A DNA stretch of 64,000 nt from Chlorokybus atmophyticus (lineage: Eukaryota; Streptophyta; Chlorokybophyceae; Chlorokybales; Chlorokybaceae): NCBI GenBank assembly GCA_009103225.1, contig RHPI01002438.1, forward strand, positions 1,179,746-1,243,745. The letters run 5' to 3'. Below the pieces are notes generated by a model. The model worked only from the letters and a program-made list of their open reading frames with translations. It was not told the DNA's origin and did no database searches. Below are positions 22,700 through 35,159 of the stretch, piece by piece. Positions within the stretch are counted from its first letter, which is position 1. Each line of letters opens with the position of its first letter. A program made the translations under genes and the position numbers.

Positions 22700-23346
22700 A
22701 ACCATGCTTGTTTGGTCCAGTTGTCCATGCTGATGGCTACGGGGTAGCTGAAGTCCTGCCCAACCAGCAGGTCATAGCTGGTGGCGTTGGTGACCACACA
22801 CCGCTGAGCCAGCTGCGTGTTGTGAGGTCCAACCCAATCAGGGTAATGGTGAGGACTTCCTTGGTGATGCCAGCGGGGCTTTCTCGTCCTCCCGTGACGG
22901 TGTCAATATCGAAGGGGCAGCTGTCCAGCGACGCTGCTGTGAGACCCAAGGCCTTAGCCAAGTGTCGGCCGATGATACATGGTCATGCCCCTCCATCCAG
23001 CATGACGCGCTTGGGCGCACGTCCGTTGATCTGCACATGCTTGCCCTGGTTGGCAACCATAACGGCGTTGGCGTTGAGCCGTGCGCGATTGTTGGGATGG
23101 CGAGGAACAGTATGTGCGGTGGGGGTGTTGCTCCAAAGTGCTAGTCCTCAAGGCTGCCATGGCTCCTCTTCCTGCCGCAGGAGCTGTACCCTGTCCTGGT
23201 GCACTCCCTTGTTTTGTTTCACCCCCCTGCCCTGGCCCCTGGCCAGGTGGTGCCGGCGCCGGCGGTGGATAGCGACGAGGGGTTGGGTCAGTACCAGGAG
23301 CTGGTGGTGGTGGTGGTGGTGGAGGAACGCGTTCCATTGCTGCCAC
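22700..23346 (-). pseudogene. Element C protease and Pro-rich leader
   Basis: Between the linker and the DNMT, the minus strand reads QINGRAPKRVMLDGGA-stop-PCIIGRHLAKALGL, then SYDLLVGQDFSYPVAIS. This matches the D protease (VMLDTGAQPVIIGRYLARDL). The active-site Asp-Thr-Gly has become Asp-Gly-Gly and is followed by a TGA, so the enzyme is dead. A Pro/Gly-rich leader (about 23,346-23,060) precedes it. Confidence 0.75.
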
Positions 23347-23349
23347 TGT

Positions 23350-25200
23350 CTACATGTTGGTCCAATAGAGTGCATGAGCGGCCTCACGCACAAGTGTGCC
23401 CTCCCATGTGGCTGAGGGGTGATACCGCCAGTCGGCGAACTCCTCCAACTGAGGCATAGGCGTGAGGTAGACGGCGCGTACTAGCTGCCTTCTCAATGTG
23501 TCGTCAATGGTGGGTATCCCCATGATGCTCCGCATGTACATGTCCCACCGGCCTCTAGAAATCCCGACGTCAATCGCTGTCATGACCCGTCCTCTCAGGG
23601 TGTCGGGTGAGTCCTGCTGTCGACGCTGGTTGTCATAGGCCTGCGCGATGCGCCGGAGTTGCCGTGCTGCCTCGATGCCTGGTAAATGCATGAGGGCGAT
23701 CACCATAGTGACCGTGTCACGAATGCCATAAAGACGCAACCGGTCCACCACTTGGTCGTATGCTTGCCGTATAGAGCGCATGAACGCACTCATCCAGTGC
23801 AGTCTCGATAGCAACGCGAAAAGTGGAACTGCAGGGTGGTTGTTGATCAACTAGGTGAGTACTTGAGCCCGTTCTCTCGTGGTTTGCTGTAGTCACAGCA
23901 TCCCTCTGAGCGTGGCGCCTTCCGAGCCTTGTTGTTGCAACGTCCCCTGGATGGCTTCCTGCAGCAGGTGTGTGCGCAACTGTTGCTCCCCGTGTGTTTG
24001 TTGATCATCAAGATGCGGGTGGGCTCCCCGTTGAAGATACCCCTTCCCTGGTTGACGCTGGTTTGCTAGCCAGGTGTTGGTCATGTTGACGATGAGGGTA
24101 GCGATTTCCCCCCTGAAATATCTGCTCAACGCCTCCGTTTCAACGCGTCTGATGCGCTCCCTGTCGTCGTCGGTGGGATGTTGCGGCCTGTTCACCCAGA
24201 TGTTGCCATATGCTTCGGCACGGATGTCGTCGATGATGACGCCAGCTGGTGCTTCATCGATATCCCGCTGGACATTGTTAAAGTAGTCCCATTTGCAACA
24301 ACGGACCACCTAATCTCGATGCTCACGAAACTGGGGAGCCTGATCTAGTGCGTAGAAGCGGCGGCATTGCTCATGCTATGAAAATTTGTCAAACTCACGG
24401 TCGTTGCCCAGCGGACGCGCAGCAAATGCCCGAAACGATTGAACCACCTGCAGGTCCAAGTTGTCGAAGTGGTCCAGGTTGGACGGCTCTTAGTTGGGTG
24501 GTTTCAGCAATGCTAGATGCTCCGGTACCGACCGATGGCGGTTGTACACATCCCACAACATAGTGAGGGTTTTGTCGGTGATGCGCAGGGCGCGGAAGTT
24601 GTGGCCCAGCTCCTGACAATGGAGAGGGCCAGTGTCGACACATATAACAGGGCATTCTCGTCGATGCGCCACATGAAGTGGTCACCTCCAACGTGCGCCG
24701 GGGTGATTGGCATGTCAGCGGCTGTACATGTTGGTCGTTGTCCGAGTGGGAAATGCTGCCGGTACGTCAGCTACGCCGGCTGAGATTGCCTCCGCTGTCG
24801 CGAACGTGGAAAGTCCCGTCTCCGTGGCAGCAATGGTGGACGTTGATGGTCCGGTGATACCGAGCTGGGTGATAGTTGCAGTACTGGTTGGATGCGCAGT
24901 GGAGTCAATAGCGGCGATGGTTGCTGCTGATGAGATGACTGCCATCGAATCGGCAGCAAGGACAGCTGAGGTTGCAACAATAGTTGCCGCAAGACTTTCA
25001 CCAACGGCAGCGGTAGCGGCTGTCGTGGTTGGTGTTGCAGCAGTTGCAGTGGAATCTGCGAGGACTCTTGCAAATATAGACAATAACTCCGAGGCACTAG
25101 TGGCGTCGGCCGGCGAAGGCGTTGTGGTTGTTGCTGCTGTTGTTGCCTCTTGGCCAGCAGGACGAGCTGTTCCACATGTGGAGTATGGCCCAGCGTCCCC
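23350..25200 (-). pseudogene. Element C gag-pol linker domain
   Basis: Fragments at 24,672-24,490, 24,309-23,893 and 23,850-23,350 line up with D 45,900-47,100. Shared stretches include NNHPAVPLFALLSRLHWMSA, SIRQAYDQVVDRL, AIDVGISRGRWDMYMRSIMG and RAVYLTPMPQL. The upstream part (25,200-24,700) is a low-complexity Ala/Thr/Ser stretch as in D. Two stops separate the fragments. The domain is predicted helical with many Arg; I do not recognise it. It is absent from element E. Confidence 0.65.
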
Positions 25201-25246
25201 TTGGGTTCGCCGTGGTGGCTGTATGCGGGTAGGGGGGGTGGCTCCC

Positions 25247-25981
25247 TCATGCTTCACTCCCATTGCTGCCCATCGCGCCATGTAGCATGCGATATTCATC
25301 CTCCCTGTCTTTCAGTAACGCGTGAAGCTCGTCCGTCCGTGCTGTGAGGCAAGCAACCACCTCCGTGCTCTCCGCACCATGCGACCTGCGGGCAGCGTTG
25401 CCTGCTTTGGGTCCAACCTGATGGTTCTGTTTTGGTTTCGGCGGGTTGTTCTTCCCCCGATAGCCGTTGTTGGCTGGCTTCTTGCCCTTGTTGCCGTTGT
25501 GGCTGTTGTGCTTGTAACCGCTGCTGCCACTGTAGCTGTCTGAGGGTCTCAACTTAGGATGTTTGGCATAGCAAATTGCCTCCAAGTGTCCAGTCTTGTG
25601 ACAGTGGTCGCACACCAGGTTTCCGTACTCCTCCGTGCAGTCCTTCTGATAGTGGCGACCACACCGATGGCAGACGACAGGAGCAGGTAGTGCAGTGTAA
25701 GCTGACTTCGCAGGAGACCGGGGTGTGTTGGTGGGATAAGACTCGCGGTCACGTCGGCTGGGGTCTAGAGCAGAGACAGAAGCACGTGAGGGACCAGAGT
25801 TTATACCTAGCACGGCTCTCATCCACACCTGGCGGTCATGAATTGCCAGGGCTGTTCCAAAGGCTTGAAGCAGCGAATACCCTTGTGGTCGGGTATTGTT
25901 AAGAGCGTTGTCTACCGTTTTGTTTAGTGGAGGCTCAAGTTGGCTGACGAGCATCACGGCGGCAACTTTGTCGCTGAGGAT
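25247..25981 (-). CDS. gag: Element C Gag, C-terminal half
   Basis: The frame opens at the tnp2 transposon border with LSDKVAAVMLVSQLEPPL and continues ALNNTRPQGYSLLQAFGTAL, the knuckles CHRCGRHYQKDC and CDHCHKTGHLEAIC, a Gly/Asn/Lys-rich stretch and a short coiled-coil-like end, with a stop near 25,247. It is the direct continuation of 40,080-39,041: NYKI at 39,050 joins LSD here once the insertion is removed, matching KDTDYKIVSEEAAAVIY in D. The first knuckle lacks one residue compared with D (C-x2-C-x3-H-x4-C). No frameshift is visible in either half, so C gag was intact when the transposon landed. Confidence 0.85.
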   Translation of the reverse strand: MLSDKVAAVMLVSQLEPPLNKTVDNALNNTRPQGYSLLQAFGTALAIHDRQVWMRAVLGINSGPSRASVSALDPSRRDRESYPTNTPRSPAKSAYTALPAPVVCHRCGRHYQKDCTEEYGNLVCDHCHKTGHLEAICYAKHPKLRPSDSYSGSSGYKHNSHNGNKGKKPANNGYRGKNNPPKPKQNHQVGPKAGNAARRSHGAESTEVVACLTARTDELHALLKDREDEYRMLHGAMGSNGSEA

Positions 25982-26004
25982 CACACCGATTGACGTCAAA
26001 GGAC

Positions 26005-26480
26005 CATGAATGGTCCGTACCTCTAGACAGGGATTTTCCTGCTAAGTGGCTTTGGTGGACTATATATGGTCGGACTGTCAATGACAGTCGGACCATGCAT
26101 GGTCCAAACCTCACGTGAACAGTCCCATGTTTGTTGAGGGTCGCACCATGTATGGTGACCTGTTTGTATGAGTTTGCAAGGACCATGTATGGTGCAATGC
26201 CCCCTGGCGCAGAAGACCAGGCATGGTTTGTTACTTCCACATGTCTGGTGATTGACAATCGCATCATGCACGGTTCATGGATACGGACCGAAAGTCTTTG
26301 TTTAAACAGACATATTTCGGACCATACATGGTCCACAAGCAGCACCATGTCTGGTCCTAACAGACAACGCACCACATGGTCTGATTGACAGTCGCACCAT
26401 GCATGATCTGTCATGATGTCACAGCCATTGAATCCATGCATGGTCTTAGCACTGGTGCCTGCACCGTGCCCGGTGCATAC
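26005..26480. repeat. Left subterminal palindromic repeats (GGACCATGNATGGTCC)
   Basis: About a dozen copies of a 16-bp palindrome: perfect GGACCATGAATGGTCC-type units near 26,010 and 26,092, with variants such as GCACCATGTATGGTGA and GGACCATACATGGTCC every 25-60 bp. Some half-sites read GCACC instead of GGACC. Such arrays at CACTA ends bind the element's own protein and are needed for excision (family knowledge). Confidence 0.85.
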
Positions 26481-26637
26481 AATCCGACACGCATGCAATT
26501 TGCAAAAATGCTGTAATGGACTGTCAAACAACAGCCCATCAGTGTCAAGCCAGTGATACTGTAGCTACAGTCTCCTACATGCACTTCAAGCTGCGGTTAC
26601 AGGAGGTAACAGGAGGTCACAGGAGCAGCTAACAACA

Positions 26638-29058
26638 TCAGTCTGTTGTGTTGCCAGCACCTTCACCTGGAAGCCAGACTTGTGCCCTCCCTGGTTGATT
26701 CAGCCCCAATGTGAAGACACCCGCGACAGCCTTGCTCGACAGCATCTCTTGCAAACACTCATCGAGTGCTTGTTGAGCTCTGCGCGACAACTGTACTGTC
26801 ATGTGCTTTGACAAACAGTAACTTGACCATAGCATAGGAAACCACCCATCTAAGAGGATGACGAGGGCTGTCGCGTCCACTGCCTCTTGGGTCGGAATGG
26901 CTTTCTCTTCTTTGCCTCGCTCAAAAGCCCTGCATTGTACCAAATCATCACTCTTGAAAACCAGCAAAGGACTGTCGTTAACTTGCTGCAGTGAAGTATG
27001 CATACCTAGTAGTTTGCGATTGGATCCCCACTCGCACCCGCCTTCAACATCTTTGTTGGTCACCAACCACTTTCTCCTGGCAGCAAAGTCGACAATGGCT
27101 CTCAAGATCAGCTCGTATGGCACACGCTTCATTCGGTTGGGGTCCTTGAATGCCAGTTGGTGACCATTGTGGAACAGCGTGTGCTCGATGTGGTGGTAGT
27201 ACTCATACATGTCCATCGCCTCCTCTCTGGTGGGGGCGTCGGGCTTGGTGTTGCACACAATCCCCGCTGCAATTCGCAACTCCATGGCGGCGGCTTCATC
27301 TTCACAGTCATAGATGGCCCCAGCAACCTGCATAGGACCCAGAGTGGTCAGTGCAGTCCATTGGCGAGTGTCGATATCATTGACAGTCTGCAATGCGTTG
27401 ATGACTGTCAAGAACTGCAACATGTAATGCAATTTGCGATTGTCAAGGCGTGATCAATGGCTGCATTGGCGACCGTTCATCATGTGACAGCAGCCTAACG
27501 ACAGCTCTTATTAACCTCTGTGTCTGTGCTGTGCCTGGCTGCGGGCGTAGGCAGCCGGTCCTTGATGCAACCCGGCACCGCAATGCGCTCATCGTTAGCG
27601 CATGCCTCACAGGGGCAGATGCCTCCGCAGGCCAAGAACATCATGGGCCACTCCACCGTCCTGCCCTGCATGTTGTTGTGTTTAACACAAGAACTGCTCA
27701 TGCACTACACCATACAGTTACAGCAGGAGCATGTGCATATCTACAGCAAGCAATGTACCTCCAGAGTACGTCCACTATGGCAGCTGCTTGTCGGCGTGCC
27801 ATAGAGAAAATGCCTTTCTTTCACAGGTAGTTCAACGGCAAGGTTGACATCCTCATTGCTCATTGCCATCCAATGGTTAACAGAGACTAGATACGTGCGC
27901 ATTGGTTGGTCTGGCTCGCATAGAGAACCGATGGTGGCGACGCCAACGACTACTGCGTTGTTGCAAATATTGAACACCTGATCTTCAGCATATCCGTCCG
28001 CACCCCTGTCGTGACACGCAGAGTAGCATTCAAAGTAGCAGGCACCATGTGTTAAGCCAATATGCATGGAGGCAGCAGCTCAGCAAAACAGTACAACAGG
28101 ACCGACAGTTGACCGACAGCACCATAGTTGCTTAACTCTTTTTTAGCCAAGTGGCCCGGTATTCAGCGTTTGTGAGAGGAAGAGCGGTTAAAGGCGCAAG
28201 CATGACCACGTGCTGGTTGGCCCTCATGTCCCTCCCAAGACAAAATGTCATGCCCCAGCCAGCTCCAGCTTGAGCAGCGCGGCTGCCTTGTGCAGCTTCC
28301 CTGTCGCTGGCACGCCTTTGCTTCTTGGCCTCATTGCGTTCTTGGACGCTCTTCCCGATACCACTACCGCGCTTCGCGCGAACGGAGTACTGCAGCACCA
28401 GTACATGCTGCTTGATTTGTGCCGCAACACAAGCAGATAAGAGTACAGCAACGTACCAACGGCAAGGACTGTCAACGGCAAGATAGCTCCACTACAGCAT
28501 TTTCAGCTGTTGGAAGATGGCATCTAGCAGAAGACAGCCTTAAAGACAGCATATCGCAACCGGTCAATGAAGCAACAAGCACAAACACAGCAACCAAGGC
28601 AAGGACTGTCAACGGCAAGACAGCTAAGCAGACAGTGAGTGAACTAAAAGCTGGACGACATGCCTGAAAGCTCACTTCAACACAGCTGCATTCAAGTTTC
28701 TATTAAACAGCAGATTTCACCAAGAAAGCAGCTCACCTTTTGTCCACGTGAGCGTGTGGTTTGCGTCAAAGACCAGTGGAAGTGATTGCTGCAAGACCGC
28801 CTCGCATACTTTGTCGAGCTCTTGCCGGTGCTCGGCATTCATCTTGAAGTCCTTGCCCTTCATACCTTGAGGTAGTGGCCACTTGCTTAACATCTCCTTT
28901 TTCAGCTTCTCCAGGTTGACCATCAGCGTTGTGCGCATATGCTTGTACTCCTCCTTCATCAAGAACTGCTGGCCTTTCACCTGGCCCAGCAAATGGTTGC
29001 CCTTGGCCCTAAAGCAATCAGTTGCAGCAGGCAGTTGGCTGCCCTCCTCAGTAGCCAT
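26638..29058 (-). CDS. Unrecognised spliced gene of the tnp2 transposon
   Basis: The likely first exon is 29,058-28,730: MATEEGSQLPAATDCF, then Lys-rich helical sequence (HMRTTLMVNLEKLKKEMLSK), ending AAAAG|GTGAGC. Further open pieces on the same strand are about 28,400-28,132 (Arg/Lys-rich VQERNEAKKQRRASDREAA), about 28,020-27,790 and the longest, 27,432-26,638 (264 residues, containing EEAMDMYEYYHHIEHTLFH and VDFAARRKWLVTNKDVEGG), which ends just inside the left repeats. Whether all belong to one transcript is uncertain; exon joins after the first were not resolved. No family is recognised. By position it could be the accessory DNA-binding protein found in CACTA elements. Confidence 0.4.
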
Positions 29059-29844
29059 AATGTCAGCTGAACAGCCTGAACAAGCAACCGAACTTAGTGC
29101 ACAGACAGTGACTCAGCGCGCAATTAACAAGGCATGCAAGCTTCAAAGCAAAACAAACACCTTTCAGGTAAGCGCTGACAGCTCAAGCAGCAAACCACAA
29201 ACGACTAGTGCAATTTTTCAAGCAACACACAACCAGGGCGCATGAAAACTCGCAAGCGAACTCACTACTCACTCACTAGGACTGTCAAGTCCTACCGTGT
29301 TCCATATGGACAGTCGCACGAGCCGCACAAGCCGCAATTGTGCAGTGCCAAATGCAGTGCGACATAGTCCATGGAACTCACAAAGCTAGTGACACGGCTG
29401 TCAATCCCTAGACTTTCCTTATATATCTGGGGGTTGTCATATATTGGACGTCGAATCGACGCCAAACGCACTGCTAGCAACAGATTGCGTGGAAGATACA
29501 AGGCGGCTGTTAAGGGTTAGCAGTGTTAGGGCTAGGGACTCACCAATTTGGCGGCTGTCGTTGATGGGACATCATCGATTGGACGGAAGGTTGGCGGCGT
29601 ATATAGCCGTTGCATGGTCTCGCTAGTATAGTTTGCTGTGGTTGTGGTTGTTGTGGTTGTGGTTGTGGGTGTAGCTCAGGGCGCAGGGTGAAGCGAAGAG
29701 AGGTGTGCGGAGCTGTGAGGAGTTGTACAAGACAGTCGCTAGGAGAAGGATTGCCAGGCAGTTGGACATCATGGAACGAAGGCGGGCGCCCATTGGGGCG
29801 CCGTTTATTTAAGGCTGCCCGTTCTGCATGTGCAATGTGCAAGC

Positions 29845-30482
29845 TGGTCACCGTGATGCAAGGGTTCAACCAACGGGGGGAGAGACCAAGCCCACCAAAA
29901 TCGGACAGCACTTCAACACGCAGGTGTGCCGATGCGTGCGCATGATCAACAACCGGGGCGGTAGGGAGGACCAGGATGTGTGCAAGGCTATGGGGCTTCA
30001 ATACCAGCAAGCCATCAAGGTAAGAACGTTCAACAATCAAGATTGTTTACGACATGCATGGGCTGTCAATGCTCTGTGCCATGGCGCATCGCGCATCGCA
30101 TTGACAGTCGCTACTGAGATCCTGTGCATGTCACTTGCAATGCATGATGTTGTTTTGTTCTATCAGCCTAGGTATCAACTTACATTTGCGTGACATGTCC
30201 CATTGCACGAGAAACTCACCAGCAGCGTATTGCAGAAGGATCGATTCCCGGCCCACCCTCACCCACATGTCGCGGTGATGAAATACTATAAAATGGCAGA
30301 AGTCATGGCCATCCCAGGATGGGTGAGTTGATGCATTTGTACACTAATCATCGCGGCATTCTTACTTACCCAAGGTTACAGACGCAAGAACTGTGGGACG
30401 AAGCGGGACGGCTGTCAAGACAGTATACCTTTTGGCCTCGCAATACGCAGTTGGAGGTAGAAGAGGAGCAAGCGGAGCAGGC

Positions 30483-30513
<31 letters not shown>

Positions 30514-31041
30514 CAACAGCAACAAGAGCCGGAAGGAAGCGAGGAGGCAGACTCGGAGGAGACTGCAGATGTCTCAACAAGTCCATCATTGCGTAAATCC
30601 TCCGCACAGCAACGCGGCAAAGGACCTGCGATGAATCCCAAAGAAGAGTTCCGTGCAGCTCTTCAAGAGATGTAGAGGTTTGAAGTAAAACGCTACAGTT
30701 CCACGAGCACCACACAACCACCCAACCTGTCGAACGACAACTTGAGGGTAAGCATATGTCTTGAATACCCCCCCTCCCCCCTTGGCTTAGAGGACTGTCA
30801 AGCAAGACTGTCATCTGTGTGGCTCTCACAGCATTGCAACTGACCACTGCTTCAAACAGACTGACAATGAGATTCCCAACCTGAAGCTCATCCATCGTGG
30901 AGCTGGAGACAAGCACCAGCTGTGGCGGCTAAACTATTTGAAGGATGTGAAAGCATCTACAAGCATTCTGGTCAAAGAGGAGTTCAAGTATCACCTGCAC
31001 AACTGGGAGATCAAGGACTCCACAATCATCGGCCGTGTTTG
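29845..31041 (+). pseudogene. Plus-strand gene of the tnp2 transposon with poly-Gln tract and an in-frame stop
   Basis: Exons appear to be about 29,845-30,017 (KIGQHFNTQVCRCVRMINNR, donor AAG|GTAAGA), about 30,378-30,745 (TQELWDEAGRLSRQYTFWPR, a Glu/Gln-rich stretch with 14 Gln from (CAG/CAA)n at 30,485-30,525, then a low-complexity Ser/Glu part) and about 30,862-31,041 (NLKLIHRGAGDKHQLWRLNY, ending TIIGRV-stop). A TAG at 30,673-30,675 interrupts an otherwise open exon that continues RFEVKRYSSTSTTQPPN to a GTAAGC donor. It lies between, and opposite to, two minus-strand genes. No family is recognised. Confidence 0.4.
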
Positions 31042-31488
31042 AGGCGACAACCCCTACCGATTTCCCCGCTGCATTGCAGTGGTTGCATACCCCTAAAGGC
31101 ATGGACGCCGTGATAAGATACCGCCAGGCTTGTTTCAGGCGGTAAGGCGCAGGTCAATAAGGACTGAACCCACCATGTATACCTTAGCCCGCGCTAGGCA
31201 ATTACATAGAACGATTGCCTTTGCATACTACCAGCGGATCCTGGGGTACATCTGAACCTTCTTGGTGTACATAATCTGTGTATAGTACAAGCGTGTTAAT
31301 GCCTAAGATAAACATCAGTGTTTTTATGCCTTCTTTCAGTAATGACCACTCACAACAAGCACAAATGAGCACATGAGCACAATTGACAGCCGCATGGACT
31401 GTAAGTGACACGTATTGCCTTGTTGCAGGCTGTCAACCACTCACAACATGAAACCACACATGAGCACAATTGACAGCCGCAACGACAG

Positions 31489-32287
31489 TCACCTTGACAG
31501 CCGCATGGACTGTTGCCAAAAATTGTTATGCGTACCTGCCTCAGGCTCTCCTGCCTTATAGTACATGACATGTCTGTCATAGAACATGCGCACCACCTCA
31601 GTTGTTGGCTGCTCTTGCCATCTGCCTTGATAAACTTGCTGCCATTTCAGCTTTCTCTTGACCGTAATGGGTGACACCTTCTCGTTGCGACAGTCTTTAT
31701 TGACCACCCACCGCGCCAGGCCTTGGCGGGCACTCGCTGGTCGAGGAGCAGGCTTCAGGTAGTCAACCAACATGTTGCCTTCATCGTCAACTTGGGGCTG
31801 TCGAATAACGACGAGCCATGGCGGAGGATCATCGGATGCAGGTACTGGTGGGTTAGTGGGCACGCGAAAGTCAAAGACCGACTTCTTCTCATCCTCATGT
31901 CTTACAAGCAGCACATCCTCGGGTTTTAGGCCATACGGGGAGAGGTGTATCAGCTGCTAGCAATCGCAGCTCTGGGTTGCTGAAGTCGTAAGCCAGCATG
32001 TAGGGGAGCAGCCTCGGTCTCTCCGTCAGCATCCACACTTTGCGCAGCAGCTGCTGCCCTCGAACAAGAATGTAGGGTTCCTCCAACGTGCGCACATGCA
32101 GTGCACCAGAGTCCGCGTCCATATATTGATTGCCAGCAGCATCTTTTCGCAGGCTGTACGTGTGGACGGCAATGTACACATTGCACTCTGTGTGGAAGAG
32201 CATGAAGATTTTGCTGACAATGGCAGGCCTGCTTCCATCAAGCATCACAGCATCCTTGCGGTCGCGCATGTGTAAGAGTGCACACGT

Positions 32288-32360
<73 letters not shown>

Positions 32361-34858
32361 CAAACAGTGGTTGCTTTGACAGTCGTTGACGGTCTGCGAT
32401 TGTCAATGCCAACATTGTCAGTCTGTGTGACTGCCAAAGTGATATGGACAGTCGAGACTGTGTAGTGGACAGCATAAAGTGGACATCTCTACGGATGTCA
32501 ATGCCAGCACGTACCTGTAAACCAGGCCGTCCCTCATGTAGGCTTTGTAGTCACGCAATGTCCGCCGCGACTTGGTGTGGATGGCAATGTTCTCTTGTGT
32601 GCAGATGCATCCGAACAAGGCGTCGTTCCCTACGTGCTGAATGCTGCCTCGTCCAATCAATTTGCCTTTCTCTTTGATGTGCTGAGAGTGTGCCAAGGTG
32701 GGATATGCTTCCACAAGAGCCCATATCTCCTCTGCGTGTCTGATTGTAGCCACCTTATACCAGGTGGACCCGTTGAATTCTGTTTTACTGATTGCAGACA
32801 GTGCATTGACGACACTGTGGTGGAGCAGCAGGCCTGACCTCTAATCATTACGCATGACGCAAAAGAGTCGCACAAACCATCTCGTGACAGATCGCTTCAT
32901 GAAGCTGATCGTATTACCTGTTGTTGGATGAGGTGTTGACATACAGCTTCACATGGCTTAAAGGCGTAGCACCAGAACACATCATGGTGGCCATGTCGAC
33001 GGATGTTATCAAGCAGGTGGCAAGTTCCCGCAATGTGCTCCAGACCCTTCTTGTTAGTGCCAAAGCAGATCTCACTGTTCACCTTCCAGTACCTGAGCAA
33101 TGCATCAGCGAGCTTCAGATGGCCGGAATCCCAACCCATGCGGCGCGAGATGTCATGTCGGAGGCACATGACGAGGTCTCTCCTTTCTTCGCTTAGCAGC
33201 TTGTGAGAACATGAGGCACAGCAAACTGCACAAAGAGCTGGTGCTGCTGCGCCTTCCACCATCCAAGGCGACGGCTGAGGCCATGTGGCCAGCGGTTACC
33301 ATGCCTCAACTCCCTAGACCGTGCGTTTCTCATCACAGTTAGCCGACTGTCAATCTCAGCCTTGCTAACATGCTCGTCGCCACCATCCATCAGAGTGCAG
33401 GCTGTCAAGCTCTTGGCCAGTCCTTCGGCTAGCGTGTGCATGGTATCAAAGACCATGTCCTGGCATGGGTTAAACTTGTACATCCGCCAAAGCCTCCACA
33501 AAGGCGACAGCCCGTTGACGCTATACTTCTTGGCTTTTTCTTTGTTGCGATAGGGATCTTCTGTGCTTTCAACTTCATCATACAGCTGGTATGTGGCCTC
33601 TGCAGTTCTTTTGGCAAATGGATGGCGACTGTGGTAGCGGTTGCTAGCGTAGTGGACATTGCTCCGAGTTTCTTCAACAACATCGTCGCCAGTGCTAGGA
33701 TTTTGAGTGACCTTTTTGGTAACAATCGAGTACCGGATATGAGTTGTCAGCAGGCAACAAGCCCTGCAACCGCATAAGCTGCCATTCTTGAATTGCCCCA
33801 TCTCGCTTTGAGCGGGATAGTCACCGGCTATGTTCATAACAGAGGAAAACCTTTTCACCTGCAAAACCCGTTGCATCAGGACGCATTGCTTTGTGGGCAG
33901 CGCGTGTGAAGCTATGCGCAGGACACAATCGCGACTGTCAACACGGACTGTCCCGTACATTAGACAGCTGCACTGCAAAGATAGTCGCTTGTGACAGTCG
34001 CTGATGACAGTCTTCTCAACGCTCGATTGACTCATAAAAGGTGGCAACCAATGAAGTGCATAACTGTGACAGTCGTTTTTGATAGCCCTCAATGGACTGT
34101 GCTTACTCTGCTCGATTCATTACAATGGGTATTAAGTTGACAGGCGATGTCGATAGTCACATTCATAACACAGCATTGCGCACGAGGTCTTCTGAACAGA
34201 TGTATCAAGCGTACCGGCCGATCGATGAGGGAGCTTGATGTCCACCTGGCTGGAGTTCAAACCGTAGAGCGTAGGGAAGCCCATGGCGTACAAATCCTCC
34301 AACTCATCCAGCATGGGCTTCATAAACGGGTTTAGACAGTCCTTGTCAGCGTCGAGTAGCTCGTCAACTGGGACAAACATCACGGGCATAATGGAAGAAG
34401 CCTGTGAGATGACGCGCTTGCCTCCGTTGAGTACAACAACGTTGATGACAAGGCTGCTCCGCTTTGTAGTTGATGCGCAGCTAAAACCATCATTGTGCAG
34501 CATGAGCGCAATGTTGCGCGGGTCTCCAATACACTGCTGCGCAGCCTCTTCATTGTCATAGGAGCATTCGCAATGCCATTTCTGATAACCATCCCTGTGC
34601 TGGGACATGTTAATATCATTATTGTAGCGTCCACAATCGCATTATTGGCAGAGGAATGGTCTTCGTGCAGTCCCCAAAAGAATACAGCTTTCTCCACTTG
34701 CTGCCATGCCAATCTTCCCATTCAGGCACTGGGGGCTGGTTAGCTGACACGTCGAGCCAGGTGTCTTTGTCTCGCCAAGCAGCAAGGGGTTTTATGCAAC
34801 AGAAGGTACTTGCAGCCACGGACCGAGCCTTGGACCAATGGGTGTCACAGAAAGTCAA
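31489..34858 (-). CDS. tnp2-family transposase, multi-exon
   Basis: Minus-strand open segments in order: 34,858-34,640 (PPVPEWEDWHGSKWRKLYS), 34,608-34,132 (GDPRNIALMLHNDGFSCAST, NPFMKPMLDELEDLYAMGF), 34,092-33,193 (GLSPLWRLWRMYKFNPCQD, VFDTMHTLAEGLAKSL), about 33,150-32,897 (AGTCHLLDNIRRHGHHDVFW, CYAFKPCEAVCQHLI), about 32,753-32,460, and 32,270-31,489. The DG, LxDEL and D-x-MHT-x-x-x-G-x-x-K patterns, and the later H-x-L...G...FW-x-Y-x-F block, are those of tnp2 transposases with a DUF4218-like part. Introns contain repeated TTGACAGTCG motifs. The last two open segments differ by one base in frame near 31,960. The transposase would cut at the inverted repeats. Confidence 0.65.
32286..32358. 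repeat. (TG)n(AG)n microsatellite in a transposase intron
   Basis: About 13 TG units are followed directly by about 23 AG units. On the minus strand they give an apparent SLSLSL/THTHTH peptide that should not be taken as protein. Confidence 0.95.
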
Positions 34859-35159
34859 TGCACTCCTTGCGCGTGCGCCCGCAGTGGCCTCCGCACGGCT
34901 GTTTCCACAAGCGCTTCACAAGCTTGTGGCGACTGTCATCTGCCTCGTAGCTGTCCTCACTGTCATCAAACCCGGATGGGTAAGCATTTGGAAAGAGATG
35001 ACTGCATCTCGTGCATGCTGTATATCTCTGCGACTCTGGCATTTCGATGGAAGTCAGCAATGCATCGACAGCCGTGATGTCAGCTGGCTGGGAGGGGTTG
35101 CGCTGGCCGAGCAAGGCGTGGCCACCGGTAGATGGGTTTCGGCAAATCAGGTTGGATCC

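Noticed and set aside
24707-25285. 192-residue plus-strand Ala/Val-rich ORF
   Set aside because: Antisense of the Ala/Thr-rich spacer of element C gag; low complexity and no start context.
29059-29245. Plus-strand gene start at the ATG near 29,060
   Set aside because: It would begin one base from the opposite-strand ATG at 29,058, leaving no promoter, and the peptide is a short Gln/Thr-rich run.
31895-32475. Minus-strand peptides with SLSLSL/THTHTH runs
   Set aside because: The runs are translations of the (TG)n(AG)n microsatellite in an intron; only the part after it (from about 32,270) is kept as transposase.
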